Source: Ottowia flava
GTDB taxonomy: Bacteria > Pseudomonadota > Gammaproteobacteria > Burkholderiales > Burkholderiaceae_C
Length of the DNA: 64,000 bases
Direction: 5' to 3'
Assembly: GCF_042680565.1 (NCBI RefSeq)
Contig: NZ_JBHUEJ010000019.1
Location: forward strand, 186,001 to 250,000
This document shows, piece by piece, positions 25,111 through 33,077 of this stretch (positions within the stretch are counted from its first letter, which is position 1; each line of letters begins with the position of its first letter). The notes beneath the pieces were generated by a model that saw only the letters and a program-made list of their open reading frames with translations, was not told where the DNA came from and searched no databases. Position numbers and translations under genes: made by a program.

Positions 25111-25473
25111 ATGCGTACTGACATGTTCCAGCAGGTATTGGAAGAGCTCAAGGGTTCTTCGGCCGACGTCGAGGCTTCGGCGCTGATCTCCACCGACGGT
25201 CTGATGATCGCCTCGGCCCTGCCGCAGGGCATGGACGAAGACCGCGTCGGCGCCATGTCGGCGGCCCTGTTGTCGCTGGGTGACCGCGCTGCGCGCGAGT
25301 TGGCCCGCGGCACGCTGGAGCGCGTGCTGCTGCAAGGCGAGCGCGGCTACGTGATCATGAGTTCGTCCGGCACCGAAGCCGTGCTGACCGTGCTGGCCAA
25401 GCAGAACGCCAAGCTGGGTCTGCTGTTCCTGGACATCAAGCGCGCCGCCGAAGCGCTGTCCAAGCTGATCTGA
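25111..25473 (+). CDS. Roadblock/LC7 domain protein (MglB-like)
   Basis: 120-residue single-domain Roadblock protein. In other bacteria such proteins (MglB, conservon CvnB) form dimers that bind small Ras-like GTPases as GAP or scaffold. The fold shows in VEASALISTDGLMIASALPQ, then GAMSAALLSLGDRAARELAR and VLLQGERGYVIMSSSGTEAV. AAAGGATAAAACG precedes the ATG. It is first in a seven-gene run; the GTPase is sixth. By analogy it should bind that GTPase (inference). Confidence 0.88.
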   Translation: MRTDMFQQVLEELKGSSADVEASALISTDGLMIASALPQGMDEDRVGAMSAALLSLGDRAARELARGTLERVLLQGERGYVIMSSSGTEAVLTVLAKQNAKLGLLFLDIKRAAEALSKLI

Positions 25474-25489
25474 AGGAGCCCGGCAGACC

Positions 25490-25984
25490 ATGGCATTTCC
25501 TCCCATGCAGCCCGCCGCCGACGCCACGGTGGCGCGCGAGCACACTTACCACGACGGCTCCAGCCGCACCGTGATGACCAGCGAGCGCGAGATTCCGTAC
25601 CCGGAAGGCCGCCTGATCATCTCGCGCACCGACCTGAACGGCGTGCTGACGCACGCCAACGAAGCGTTTGTGGAGCTGTCCGGTTACACGCGTGACGAGT
25701 TGATCGGCCAGCCGCACAACATCCTGCGCCACCCCGACATGCCGCGCGCCGCCTTCAAGGACCTGTGGGCCACTGTGTCCGCCGGCAAAAAGTGGCACGG
25801 CTACGTCAAGAACCTGTGCAAGGACGGCTCGTTCTACTGGGTGTACGCCACGGCCGTGCCCAACGTGCGCGGCGGCAAGATCGTTGGCTACACCTCGGTG
25901 CGCCGCAAGCCTTCGCGCAACAAGATCGCGGAAATCACCGCCACCTACAAAGAATGGCTCGCCGCTGAAGGGAGTGCCGCATGA
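25490..25984 (+). CDS. PAS domain protein (Aer-like sensory module)
   Basis: 164 residues holding a single PAS domain at about 35-140: EGRLIISRTDLNGVLTHANE, FVELSGYTRDELIGQPHNIL, RHPDMPRAAFKDLW, then GKKWHGYVKNLCKDGSFYWV. This closely resembles the FAD-binding PAS of the aerotaxis receptor Aer, but there is no HAMP, membrane or signalling domain after it. So it must act on a partner, presumably within this operon. It starts 16 bp after the Roadblock gene and overlaps the next ATG by 4 bp. Confidence 0.88.
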   Translation: MAFPPMQPAADATVAREHTYHDGSSRTVMTSEREIPYPEGRLIISRTDLNGVLTHANEAFVELSGYTRDELIGQPHNILRHPDMPRAAFKDLWATVSAGKKWHGYVKNLCKDGSFYWVYATAVPNVRGGKIVGYTSVRRKPSRNKIAEITATYKEWLAAEGSAA

Positions 25985-26730
25985 CCCTGAATTTCCTCGT
26001 CGCCCCCGATTTCGCGCCCGAGCGCTTTGCCGGCTGGCACCTGCTGAACACGGTGCTGCAAAAGCGCTCCGGTCTGGGCCTGCACCTGATGACCCCGGCC
26101 ACCGCCGCCGAACAGGCCGCGCTGATCGCCGATGGCAAGGTGGACGCTGTCTACGCCAACCCGTTCGACGCCGCTTCGATGATCCGCGAGTCGGGTTACG
26201 TTGCCGTGGCCCGCCCGGTCGGCAAGCCCGATGAGATGGTGATCGCCGCCGGCGCCCAGTCGCCCGCCAACACCATCGAAGACCTGAAGCCCGGTTGCAA
26301 GATCGCCCTGACCGACAACAAGGACGTCAAACTGATCGGCCTGCGCCTCTTGGAAGCGGCCGACCTGACCGAAGCCGACATCCAGTGGCAGGTGGTCGAC
26401 ACCTACCAGGCCGCCGCCCGCATGGCGATCAAGGGTGAGGTGGACGCCAGCTTCTTCCTGGCCGAAGCCTTCCATTCGCTGTCGCGACTGACCAAGACGC
26501 AGCTCAAGCCGCTGATCGAAAGCAAGCTGGCCGATATCACGCACGTGCTGCTGATCCACCCGCGCATTGGCGATGGTTTGGACAAGCTGAAAGACGCGCT
26601 GGTCAGCCTGACCGGCACGCCCGACGGCCAGCCGGTGCTGGACGAACTGGGCATCGAAAAGGGCTTTGAAGCCATGTCGGTCGAGGACGGCGAGTTCATG
26701 ATCGACCTGATGGACACGCTGCTGAGCTGA
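25981..26730 (+). CDS. PhnD-like phosphate/phosphonate-type binding protein without signal peptide
   Basis: 249 residues of the PhnD/type II periplasmic binding fold: MTLNFLVAPDFAPERFAGWH, DGKVDAVYANPFDAASMIRE (the ligand-pocket loop) and QVVDTYQAAARMAIKGEVDA. There is no signal peptide or lipobox, so it should be cytoplasmic, and no transporter genes lie near it. The operon context (Roadblock, PAS, GTPase) suggests a ligand-sensing role rather than uptake (inference). Its ATG overlaps the PAS gene, and its stop overlaps the next start (TGATG). Confidence 0.8.
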   Translation: MTLNFLVAPDFAPERFAGWHLLNTVLQKRSGLGLHLMTPATAAEQAALIADGKVDAVYANPFDAASMIRESGYVAVARPVGKPDEMVIAAGAQSPANTIEDLKPGCKIALTDNKDVKLIGLRLLEAADLTEADIQWQVVDTYQAAARMAIKGEVDASFFLAEAFHSLSRLTKTQLKPLIESKLADITHVLLIHPRIGDGLDKLKDALVSLTGTPDGQPVLDELGIEKGFEAMSVEDGEFMIDLMDTLLS

Positions 26731-27308
26731 TGGCCGCGCGCACCCTGTCGCCGCGAGAGCGCTTCCGGCAGACCGGGCGGGACGTCCTGCTCGTGCCGGG
26801 GGACCGCAAGCTGCACGAGGTGCGCGTCATGGCCGCCTGCGCCCTGGACGGCGCCGAGCCCGTTCAAGGCGCGGTGGCCGACCTGATGCACGGTTGCCTG
26901 CCCGATGCCGAGGCCACTGCGCGCCTGCTGCGCCGCCCCCAGGTGGCCGAACGGCTGGCCCCGTTTGTGGCGCGTGATTTTCTGGCGCTGGCCGAGCGGC
27001 GCGAGCGCCTGCCGCGGGTCAGCCCGCTGGCCACGCGCTTCAGCGTGCTGACCATGCCGTCGCTCGACGTGCCGCAGCGCGCGCTGCTGGTCGGCGTGGA
27101 CGATTCGCGCGAGCTGGCGGCCCAAGCGATTCCCGCGCTGCTGGCCGGCGACGACGAGGCCGAAGCGGCCTTCCTCCACCATTGCGAGGGGGCCGGGGAT
27201 TCGCTGGCCTTCATGCTGGCCAGCCGGGCACTGACCCGCGCCGGGCGGCCCCTGTCGCGGCGCTGGAGTGAGGTATCGATGGTGTTGCAACGAGGAGTAC
27301 GCAGGTGA
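26730..27308 (+). CDS. unknown protein of the GTPase/Roadblock operon
   Basis: 192 residues with no family I recognise. It is Arg- and Leu-rich, probably mixed alpha/beta and soluble: TLSPRERFRQTGRDVLLVPG near the start, then ATARLLRRPQVAERLAPFVA and LATRFSVLTMPSLDVPQRAL. It is translationally coupled at both ends (1-bp overlap with the PhnD-like gene, 4-bp overlap with the next gene), which argues it is a real part of the system. Confidence 0.75.
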   Translation: MAARTLSPRERFRQTGRDVLLVPGDRKLHEVRVMAACALDGAEPVQGAVADLMHGCLPDAEATARLLRRPQVAERLAPFVARDFLALAERRERLPRVSPLATRFSVLTMPSLDVPQRALLVGVDDSRELAAQAIPALLAGDDEAEAAFLHHCEGAGDSLAFMLASRALTRAGRPLSRRWSEVSMVLQRGVRR

Positions 27309-28777
27309 GTTCGATGTTGCTGGCCGGTCTGACCGACCACGAGGCCGCGGCCATTGAAATCATGATCGGCATGAACTGGCAGGACCAGCGTGTGCTGACC
27401 CTTCCGCGCGGCCTGGGCCTGGGTGTACCGGACCAGTCTGCCGCGGCCCGGTCGTGCGTGCGGTGCGTGCTCGATCTGTTCGGCTTCGGCATGCGCCGGC
27501 ATTCGCCTGAGAACGAGGCGCGTTTGATGGACTTCCTGGCCGGCCGCCCGGCCGTGCTGCTGGTCTGGGGCAACGGTGGCGGCTGGCTGGAGCGCCAACT
27601 GCCGCTGGCACGCGACCAGCACGTGGCCTGGGTCAGCATGCCCTACACCAGCGCCGACATGCTGGCCGCCATCAAACAGGTGCGGGCCGAGCGTTCGGCA
27701 CCGACCGAGACAACCAAGATTTCATCCGCGCGCTCGGCGCTGCGCCGCAACACCGCAGCGGCGCCGTTGGCGTCTGCCTCACCTGTGCGCGCTCCCGCAG
27801 CCACGTCGGCGACCGAAGCCCCCGTGCCTGCCTGGCGCCGCGCGATGGAGCTGGCCGAACAGCTGCGGGCATCTGCCAGCGCTGCCACGCCCAAGCCCGC
27901 CAGCCGCGGCGCCGCGCGCGCCCGGCCGCCCGACGCGGCCGAGTTGCCGGAGCTGAACGACGCCGTGCTGGTCACGCCACCCGCGGTGCCGCGCACCCTC
28001 AGCCCGACGGCACGAACCGCCGCTGCCGGCCCAGCGCCGACCGCCAACCGCGCGCCCGCCGCCGCACCAGCGCCGCCGTCGATGGACCTGTCCTCCGGCG
28101 CGCTGCAGGCGGTCATCGACGTCTTTCCCGCGTTGGCCGGTATCCCGCTGGTGTTGCTGAGCGAGCGCATCCTGGCCGGCCACGGGGCGCAACTGCTGCG
28201 CGTGGGCGGCGACGCGGCCTTCATCACGCACGTGGAGCAGGGCTGGCTGGCGTCCGGCCTGCCGATTTCGGCCTTGCTGAAGATGCTGCACACGCCGCAG
28301 CTGGTCGAGCGCATGGAAGTTGCCCCGCTGCCGGCCTACGAGGTTGAAGAGACCCTGCGCCAGCTGTTTGGCGGGCGTTTCCACCGTGCGCAGATGCCGC
28401 TGGACGTGATCATGTGGGAGTTGATGGGCTCCGCCCTCAAGGACGTGCCGCTGACGCGCCGCGGCGACCTGTCGTTCAGCCTGCACCGCTTCCCCAACTT
28501 CACTCTGCTGCAGGACATCGGTCCGCTGGACATCCAGCTGGCGTCGATCTGCGCGCGCATGTCGCAATCGCTCTCCGATCTGGTGCGCGCGTTCCCGCGC
28601 CACGAGGCCGAGGTTTACCGCTTCGTCGCCCTGTGCGTGCTGTCGGGCCTGGCCGGGGTCACTCAGGCGGTGCCGGTCGCGCCCGTGCTGGCGCCGCCGG
28701 CCGCGTCGGCCAAGCCCGCGGGCGAGACGGCGGCGCGGCGCGGCTTTTTCAAATCGCTGCTGGACAAGCTTTTCTGA
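27305..28777 (+). CDS. large linker-containing protein of the GTPase/Roadblock operon
   Basis: 490 residues from a GTG. Residues about 1-128 are globular; the end (RPAVLLVWGNGGGWLERQLP, then VSMPYTSADMLAAIKQVRAE) looks like the last strands and helix of a receiver domain without clear phospho-Asp. Residues about 130-260 are a Pro/Ala-rich disordered linker. Residues about 261-440 are a second globular part ending like a winged helix (ICARMSQSLSDLVRAFPRHE). The C-terminus is basic and hydrophobic (FFKSLLDKLF), possibly membrane-touching. Architecture suggests a scaffold or output protein. No function assigned. Confidence 0.75.
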   Translation: MSSMLLAGLTDHEAAAIEIMIGMNWQDQRVLTLPRGLGLGVPDQSAAARSCVRCVLDLFGFGMRRHSPENEARLMDFLAGRPAVLLVWGNGGGWLERQLPLARDQHVAWVSMPYTSADMLAAIKQVRAERSAPTETTKISSARSALRRNTAAAPLASASPVRAPAATSATEAPVPAWRRAMELAEQLRASASAATPKPASRGAARARPPDAAELPELNDAVLVTPPAVPRTLSPTARTAAAGPAPTANRAPAAAPAPPSMDLSSGALQAVIDVFPALAGIPLVLLSERILAGHGAQLLRVGGDAAFITHVEQGWLASGLPISALLKMLHTPQLVERMEVAPLPAYEVEETLRQLFGGRFHRAQMPLDVIMWELMGSALKDVPLTRRGDLSFSLHRFPNFTLLQDIGPLDIQLASICARMSQSLSDLVRAFPRHEAEVYRFVALCVLSGLAGVTQAVPVAPVLAPPAASAKPAGETAARRGFFKSLLDKLF

Positions 28778-28792
28778 CGTTTTTCTGATTCC

Positions 28793-29341
28793 ATGGCAAC
28801 CACTTACAAGCTCGTGTTCGCCGGCCCCGTCGGGGCGGGCAAGACCACGGCCATCCAGTCCCTGTCGGACATCGAAGTCGTCCGCACCGAAGCCAGTGCT
28901 TCTGACGACGTCAAGCAGCTCAAGAAGACCACCACCGTGGCCATGGACTACGGTCTGATGAAGCTCGCCAGTGGCGACCAGGTGCGCCTGTACGGCACGC
29001 CGGGGCAAAAGCGCTTTGACTTCATGTGGGACATCCTGACCGAAAACGCCCTCGGCCTGGTGCTGATGCTGCGCGGCAACGCCGCCGACCCGGTGGCCGA
29101 CCTGCACACCTACGTCAAGGAATTCCGCGACTTCATCGACCGGACTTCGCTGGTCGTCGGCATCACCCATGCCGACCAGGGCGGTTACCAGATGCGCCGC
29201 CTGATCGCGGCCGAAATGGAAAAGCTGGGCCTGCCGCCTTGCGTGATGGACACCGATGCGCGCGAACGTGCCCACATGGCCAAGCTGGTCAAGGCGCTGA
29301 TCTACGGCATCGACCCTTTCAACGGCAGCGAACAGGCCTGA
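28793..29341 (+). CDS. small Ras-like GTPase (COG2229/MglA-like)
   Basis: 182-residue GTPase. G1 is VFAGPVGAGKTTAIQSL (residues 8-24). The switch I threonines are in KKTTTVAMDYGLMKL. G3 is RLYGTPGQKRFDFMWDIL, with the usual DxxGQ changed to GTPGQ. G4 is VVGITHADQGG, THAD in place of NKxD. These changes are typical of the bacterial COG2229 family, which includes conservon GTPases. It is sixth in the operon, 15 bp after the linker protein, and is the probable core switch, with the Roadblock protein as regulator (inference). Confidence 0.9.
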   Translation: MATTYKLVFAGPVGAGKTTAIQSLSDIEVVRTEASASDDVKQLKKTTTVAMDYGLMKLASGDQVRLYGTPGQKRFDFMWDILTENALGLVLMLRGNAADPVADLHTYVKEFRDFIDRTSLVVGITHADQGGYQMRRLIAAEMEKLGLPPCVMDTDARERAHMAKLVKALIYGIDPFNGSEQA

Positions 29342-29357
29342 AGGCCGCCGCACGCGC

Positions 29358-29975
29358 ATGAACCCGCCCAACCCAGACCCGTACCTGATGCTGACCCCGG
29401 CCGGCGCGCTGCTGGCCTTTGCCGACCGCGCACCGGACGAGACCGCGGCCTTGCTGCAAAGTCTGATGCCGCGTGGCGTGTCGCTGCGCCGCAGCGAATG
29501 GCTGGCGCGGCCGGGCGCAGGCGTGCTGCTGTTGGAGCGCGCCCTGAACGAAGGCTGGGTGCACGAGGTCGAGCGCGAGCTGCACGCGCCCGACGTGCGC
29601 CTGGACAACTACCTGCCGCACGCCATCGCCGGCTTGTCGGGCGCGCGCATGGCCGCGCTGGCGTCGGACGACGGCTTCTGTCTGGCGCGCGTCGGCTATT
29701 CGCAAGACGAAGCAGACACGCTGTGCGTGGCCGCGGCCGACTTCTTCGACTTCGTGGCGCGCCAGAAGCAGCGCGGCTTCAAGGGCACGGGCCGCGCCGT
29801 GTCCTTTCACGAAGGCATCGACATGCTGCTGCCCGCCACCACCTTCATGCTGTTCTGGGTGGACGGCGTGGGCTACTGGCTGATCGTGGGCGGCGAGCCG
29901 CTTTTGAACAACCGCGCGCTGGTGGAGCTGATCTGGGGCATCCGCGTGGCCGGGACCAAGTTTTCGGCCACCTGA
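29358..29975 (+). CDS. second Roadblock-like protein of the GTPase operon
   Basis: 205 residues. The middle, about 90-130, reads GLSGARMAALASDDGFCLAR then GYSQDEADTLCVAAADFFDF. This is the strand-helix rhythm of a Roadblock/longin domain ('aalasddGf.la..g.s.deAe.l.a.aadf'). The rest (TFMLFWVDGVGYWLIVGGEP) could complete the sheet. The first 85 residues are an extra domain. It is last in the operon, 16 bp after the GTPase. A second Roadblock could pair with the first as a heterodimer (inference). Confidence 0.7.
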   Translation: MNPPNPDPYLMLTPAGALLAFADRAPDETAALLQSLMPRGVSLRRSEWLARPGAGVLLLERALNEGWVHEVERELHAPDVRLDNYLPHAIAGLSGARMAALASDDGFCLARVGYSQDEADTLCVAAADFFDFVARQKQRGFKGTGRAVSFHEGIDMLLPATTFMLFWVDGVGYWLIVGGEPLLNNRALVELIWGIRVAGTKFSAT

Positions 29976-30008
29976 GCACTGGGCTGAGCAGGTGCCGACG
30001 GGTGTTCA

Positions 30009-30031
30009 TTTGCTACTGATTGTGTAGCAAA
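30009..30031. terminator. short inverted repeat between convergent operons (possible terminator, half repeat)
   Basis: TTTGCTAC (30009-30016) and GTAGCAAA (30024-30031) form a stem with A/T-rich flanks suitable for both directions. The stem resembles the hairpin half of the dispersed repeat without the TGCGCA part. It lies between the GTPase operon and argF. Confidence 0.5.
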
Positions 30032-30038
30032 AGGCGTT

Positions 30039-30965
30039 TCACGCCAACCGGCCGCGCAAAAGGTATTCGAGAAGAGCCTTTTGCGCGTGCATACGGTTCT
30101 CTGCCTCGTCCCAGACCACGGATTGCGGACCGTCAATCACCTCGGCGGTGACTTCCTCGCCGCGGTGCGCGGGCAGGCAGTGCATGAACAGCGCGTCGGG
30201 CTTGGCCACGGCCATCATGTCGGCGTCGACGCACCAGTCGGCAAAGGCCTTCTTGCGCGCGTCGTTCTCGGCTTCGTAACCCATGGACGTCCATACATCG
30301 GTGGTCACCAGGTCGGCGCCTTCGCAGGCGGCCATGGGGTCGTTGAAGTTCTGCCAGCCACGGCTGCTGCCGTCCAGCGCGGCCAGTTCGGTGTCGACCT
30401 CGTAGCCGTGCGGTGTGGACACGCGCAGGGTGAAGCCGAGCAGGGCAGCGGCCTGCGCCCAGGTGTTGGCCATGTTGTTGCCGTCGCCGATCCAGGCCAC
30501 CGTCTTGCCCGCGATCGAGCCGCGGTGCTCGATGTAGGTGAAGATGTCGGCCAGGATCTGGCAGGGGTGGTATTCGTTGGTCAGGCCGTTGATGACCGGC
30601 ACGCGCGAATACTCGGCAAAGCGTGCGATGCGCGCCTGCTCGAAGGTGCGGATCATCACCGCATCGGTCATGCGGCTGATGACGCGTGCGGTGTCCTCGA
30701 TGGGCTCGCTGCGGCCCAGCTGGCTGTCGCCCGAGGTCAAATGCACCACGCTGCCGCCCAGCTGGTACATGCCGGCTTCAAAACTCACGCGCGTGCGGGT
30801 GCTGGCCTTTTCAAACACCATCGCCAACGTGCGGTCGCTGAGCGTGTGATGCTTTTCGTACGCCTTGAACTTGCGCTTGATCAGCGCGGCGCGTTCGAAC
30901 AGGTAGGCGTACTCGTCGGCGGTGAAATCGCTGAACTGCAGGTAATGCTTGATCGGCTCGGACAT
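30039..30965 (-). CDS. argF: ornithine carbamoyltransferase
   Basis: Joins ornithine and carbamoyl phosphate to make citrulline in arginine synthesis. It has 308 residues. The carbamoyl-phosphate loop is FEKASTRTRVSFE, with HLTSGDSQLGRSEPIEDTAR, the ornithine-side NGLTNEYHPCQILAD, and the catalytic HCLPAHRGEEV. It lies 7 bp downstream of argD on the same strand, so the two form an argD-argF operon. The anabolic enzyme is favoured by pairing with argD rather than with arcA or arcC. Confidence 0.96.
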   Translation of the reverse strand: MSEPIKHYLQFSDFTADEYAYLFERAALIKRKFKAYEKHHTLSDRTLAMVFEKASTRTRVSFEAGMYQLGGSVVHLTSGDSQLGRSEPIEDTARVISRMTDAVMIRTFEQARIARFAEYSRVPVINGLTNEYHPCQILADIFTYIEHRGSIAGKTVAWIGDGNNMANTWAQAAALLGFTLRVSTPHGYEVDTELAALDGSSRGWQNFNDPMAACEGADLVTTDVWTSMGYEAENDARKKAFADWCVDADMMAVAKPDALFMHCLPAHRGEEVTAEVIDGPQSVVWDEAENRMHAQKALLEYLLRGRLA

Positions 30966-30972
30966 TCGGCGC

Positions 30973-32169
30973 TCACTCTTTCAGAAACGCTTCAATGATC
31001 GGCACCAGGATGGCGACGATCTCGTCGGCCTCGGCCGTGGTCAGGATCAGCGGCGGCACCAGGCGCACCACGTTGTCGGCTGTCACGGACAGCAGCAGGC
31101 CGGCGTCGGCCGCGCGCTGCACGATGGCACCGCAGGGTTTGGCGAGCTCAATGCCCAGCATCAGCCCCTGACCGCGCACTTCCTTCACGCCCGGGTTGCC
31201 GGCCAGCGCCTTCTCCAGTGCCGCCTTGAGGTGCGCGCCGACCTTGGCGGCGTTGTCCAGCAGCTTGTCTTCTTCCATGATGCGGATGGTCTCGACGCCC
31301 GCGCGCATGGCCAGCGGGTTGCCACCGAAGGTCGTGCCGTGGTTGCCCGGCTGGAAGATGTTGGCCGCCTTGGGGCCGGCCACGACGGCGCCGATCGGCA
31401 CGCCCGAGCCCAGGCCTTTGGCCAGCGGCATCACGTCGGGCACGATGCCGGCCCACTGGTGCGCGAACCACTTGCCGGTGCGGCCCATGCCGCACTGAAC
31501 TTCGTCGATCATCAGCAGCCAGTCTTTTTCGTCGCACAGGGCGCGCACCTGCTTGAGGTATTCGACGCGCATCGGGTGGATGCCGCCTTCGCCCTGAATC
31601 GTCTCGAAGAACACGGCGACCACGTTGGGGTTGCCCTCGGTGGCCTTCTTCAGCGCCTCAATGTCGTTCTGCGGCACGCGGATGAAGCCTTCGACCAGCG
31701 GCTCAAAGCCTTTTTGCACTTTCGGGTTGCCCGTGGCCGACAGCGTGGCGATGGAGCGGCCGTGGAAGGCGTGCTCGTAGACGACGATCTGCGGGTTTTT
31801 GATGCCCTTGTCGTGGCCGTACTTGCGCGCCAGCTTCAGCGCGGCTTCATTGGCTTCCAGGCCCGTGCTGCAGAAGAACACGTTGGTCATGCCTGACAGC
31901 TCGGTCAGCTTCTTGGCCAGCACCTCGGCGTTGGGCACGTGGTAGTAGTTGCTGGAATGGATGATCTTGGCGACCTGCTCCTGCAGCGCGGGCACCAGCT
32001 TGGGGTGGTTGTGGCCCAGCGTATTGACCGCGATGCCGCCCAGCCCGTCGAGGTAGCTTTTGCCGTTGACGTCAAACACGCGCACACCTTCGCCACGCTC
32101 CATCGCGATCGGCAGGCGCGCGTAGGTGTTCATGGTGTGGGGCGATGCGGCTTCGATGAAAGCGGTCAC
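30973..32169 (-). CDS. argD: acetylornithine aminotransferase
   Basis: PLP enzyme converting N-acetylglutamate semialdehyde to N-acetylornithine with glutamate. It has 398 residues. Motifs are YLDGLGGIAVNTLGHNHPKL, FFCSTGLEANEAALKLARKY, LLMIDEVQCGMGRTGKWFAH and the PLP lysine context MPLAKGLGSGVPIGA. The GTG start at 32169 follows AAGGAG at good spacing and gives the family opening MTAFIEAASPHTMNTYARLP. A terminator-like hairpin lies in its leader (32192-32224). Confidence 0.95.
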   Translation of the reverse strand: MTAFIEAASPHTMNTYARLPIAMERGEGVRVFDVNGKSYLDGLGGIAVNTLGHNHPKLVPALQEQVAKIIHSSNYYHVPNAEVLAKKLTELSGMTNVFFCSTGLEANEAALKLARKYGHDKGIKNPQIVVYEHAFHGRSIATLSATGNPKVQKGFEPLVEGFIRVPQNDIEALKKATEGNPNVVAVFFETIQGEGGIHPMRVEYLKQVRALCDEKDWLLMIDEVQCGMGRTGKWFAHQWAGIVPDVMPLAKGLGSGVPIGAVVAGPKAANIFQPGNHGTTFGGNPLAMRAGVETIRIMEEDKLLDNAAKVGAHLKAALEKALAGNPGVKEVRGQGLMLGIELAKPCGAIVQRAADAGLLLSVTADNVVRLVPPLILTTAEADEIVAILVPIIEAFLKE

Positions 32170-32191
32170 GGCGGGGCTCCTTGGTCGGAAT

Positions 32192-32224
32192 CACAAAAAG
32201 AAAGCGGGCCAACGCGGCCCGTTG
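32192..32224 (-). terminator. terminator-like hairpin in the argD leader (attenuator candidate)
   Basis: Minus-strand RNA: ACGGGCC-GCGTT-GGCCCGC(T) stem followed by TTTCTTTTTG, ending about 23 bases before the argD GTG. No minus-strand gene lies upstream (the DUF3579 gene is on the plus strand), so it does not end another transcript. If transcription starts upstream of 32224 it could attenuate argDF. Confidence 0.55.
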
Positions 32225-32392
32225 AAGACGCATTCTAGGGTGTGCCTGCGGCGCGTTTATTGCAAGCTCTGCATGACTGCAATGCCCGCGCACGGGGGCT
32301 GTAAGTCTTCTATAAGATAGAATTATTGCTGCGTCGCAGCACATGCGGGAGCTTGGTGTTCAAAGCGGGTGGGTGGCGCGTTCAACGCATAC

Positions 32393-32731
32393 ATGTCTAC
32401 CCCTGCGATCCAGAGCGAAGTCTTCATCAAGGGCATTACCCCTTCCGGCCGTCCTTTTCGCCCCAGCGACTGGGCCGAGCGTCTGGCCGGCGTCATGGCG
32501 CAGTTTCGCCCCGGCGGCGCGGCACTTGGTCCTGGCGCCCACATCGGCTATTCGCCCTGGTGCGTGCCGACCACCCTGGACGGCGTGAAATGCGTGGTGG
32601 TGAACCGCGCGCTGCGCGACGCCGAGCCCATGGCCTGGGATTTCGTCATGAACTTCGCCAAGGACAACGAACTGCAGGTCGCCGAGGCTTGCCTGCTGCC
32701 GGATGCGCCGCCAGCACCAGAAGTCGGCTGA
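32393..32731 (+). CDS. DUF3579 domain-containing protein
   Basis: 112-residue conserved betaproteobacterial protein of unknown function. The sequence is typical: QSEVFIKGITPSGRPFRPSD, WAERLAGVMAQF, then YSPWCVPTTLDGVKCVVVNR and DAEPMAWDFVMNFAKDNELQ. The ATG at 32393 starts the conserved part; a GTG at 32369 would add eight residues. It is divergent from argD; an AT-rich TATAAGATAGAATT (about 32313-32326) may be its -10 region. Confidence 0.85.
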   Translation: MSTPAIQSEVFIKGITPSGRPFRPSDWAERLAGVMAQFRPGGAALGPGAHIGYSPWCVPTTLDGVKCVVVNRALRDAEPMAWDFVMNFAKDNELQVAEACLLPDAPPAPEVG

Positions 32732-32781
32732 ATCGGGCACCGTGTCTGACGCTGAGGTTGTGCAGCGTCAGAATTTGAATG

Positions 32782-32835
32782 AAATCTGACCTCAGCCCTA
32801 CAGTCGCCTGCGCAACCAGCTATCAAAAATAGAGC
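32782..32835 (-). repeat. dispersed repeat copy R9
   Basis: Minus-strand reading: GCTCTATTTTTGATAGC, TGGTTGCGCAGGCGACTGTA, GGGCTGAGG. It lies between DUF3579 and the rpsT terminator. Confidence 0.88.
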
Positions 32836-32978
32836 GAAAAGCCGAAGCCGTCTGCGCATGCCGCCGGGCGCCAAAGGACGATGCCGCATTCGTGGCGATC
32901 GTGGTCAGGCGGCCGGGCGCCGCTACTAACGGGCATCCACCCGCGCGGTTGGGGCGGTGAGCATTTCCCCAAGCCCAC

Positions 32979-33002
32979 AAAAAAACCGCCCGAAGGCGGT
33001 TT
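32979..33002 (-). terminator. rho-independent terminator of rpsT
   Basis: Minus-strand AAACCGCC-TTCG-GGCGGTTTTTTT, a UUCG-capped stem with seven Ts, 76 bp after the rpsT stop. Confidence 0.93.
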
Positions 33003-33077
33003 CTCTGTTTTGGCTGACAGCGCACCCGTTCAAACAGCGGACGGCGCGGGCCGTCCGGGCGGGTTGCCTGCGTTAAA

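Noticed and set aside
25981..26730. PhnD-like gene as part of a phosphonate ABC transporter
   Set aside because: No phnC or phnE genes nearby and no signal peptide.
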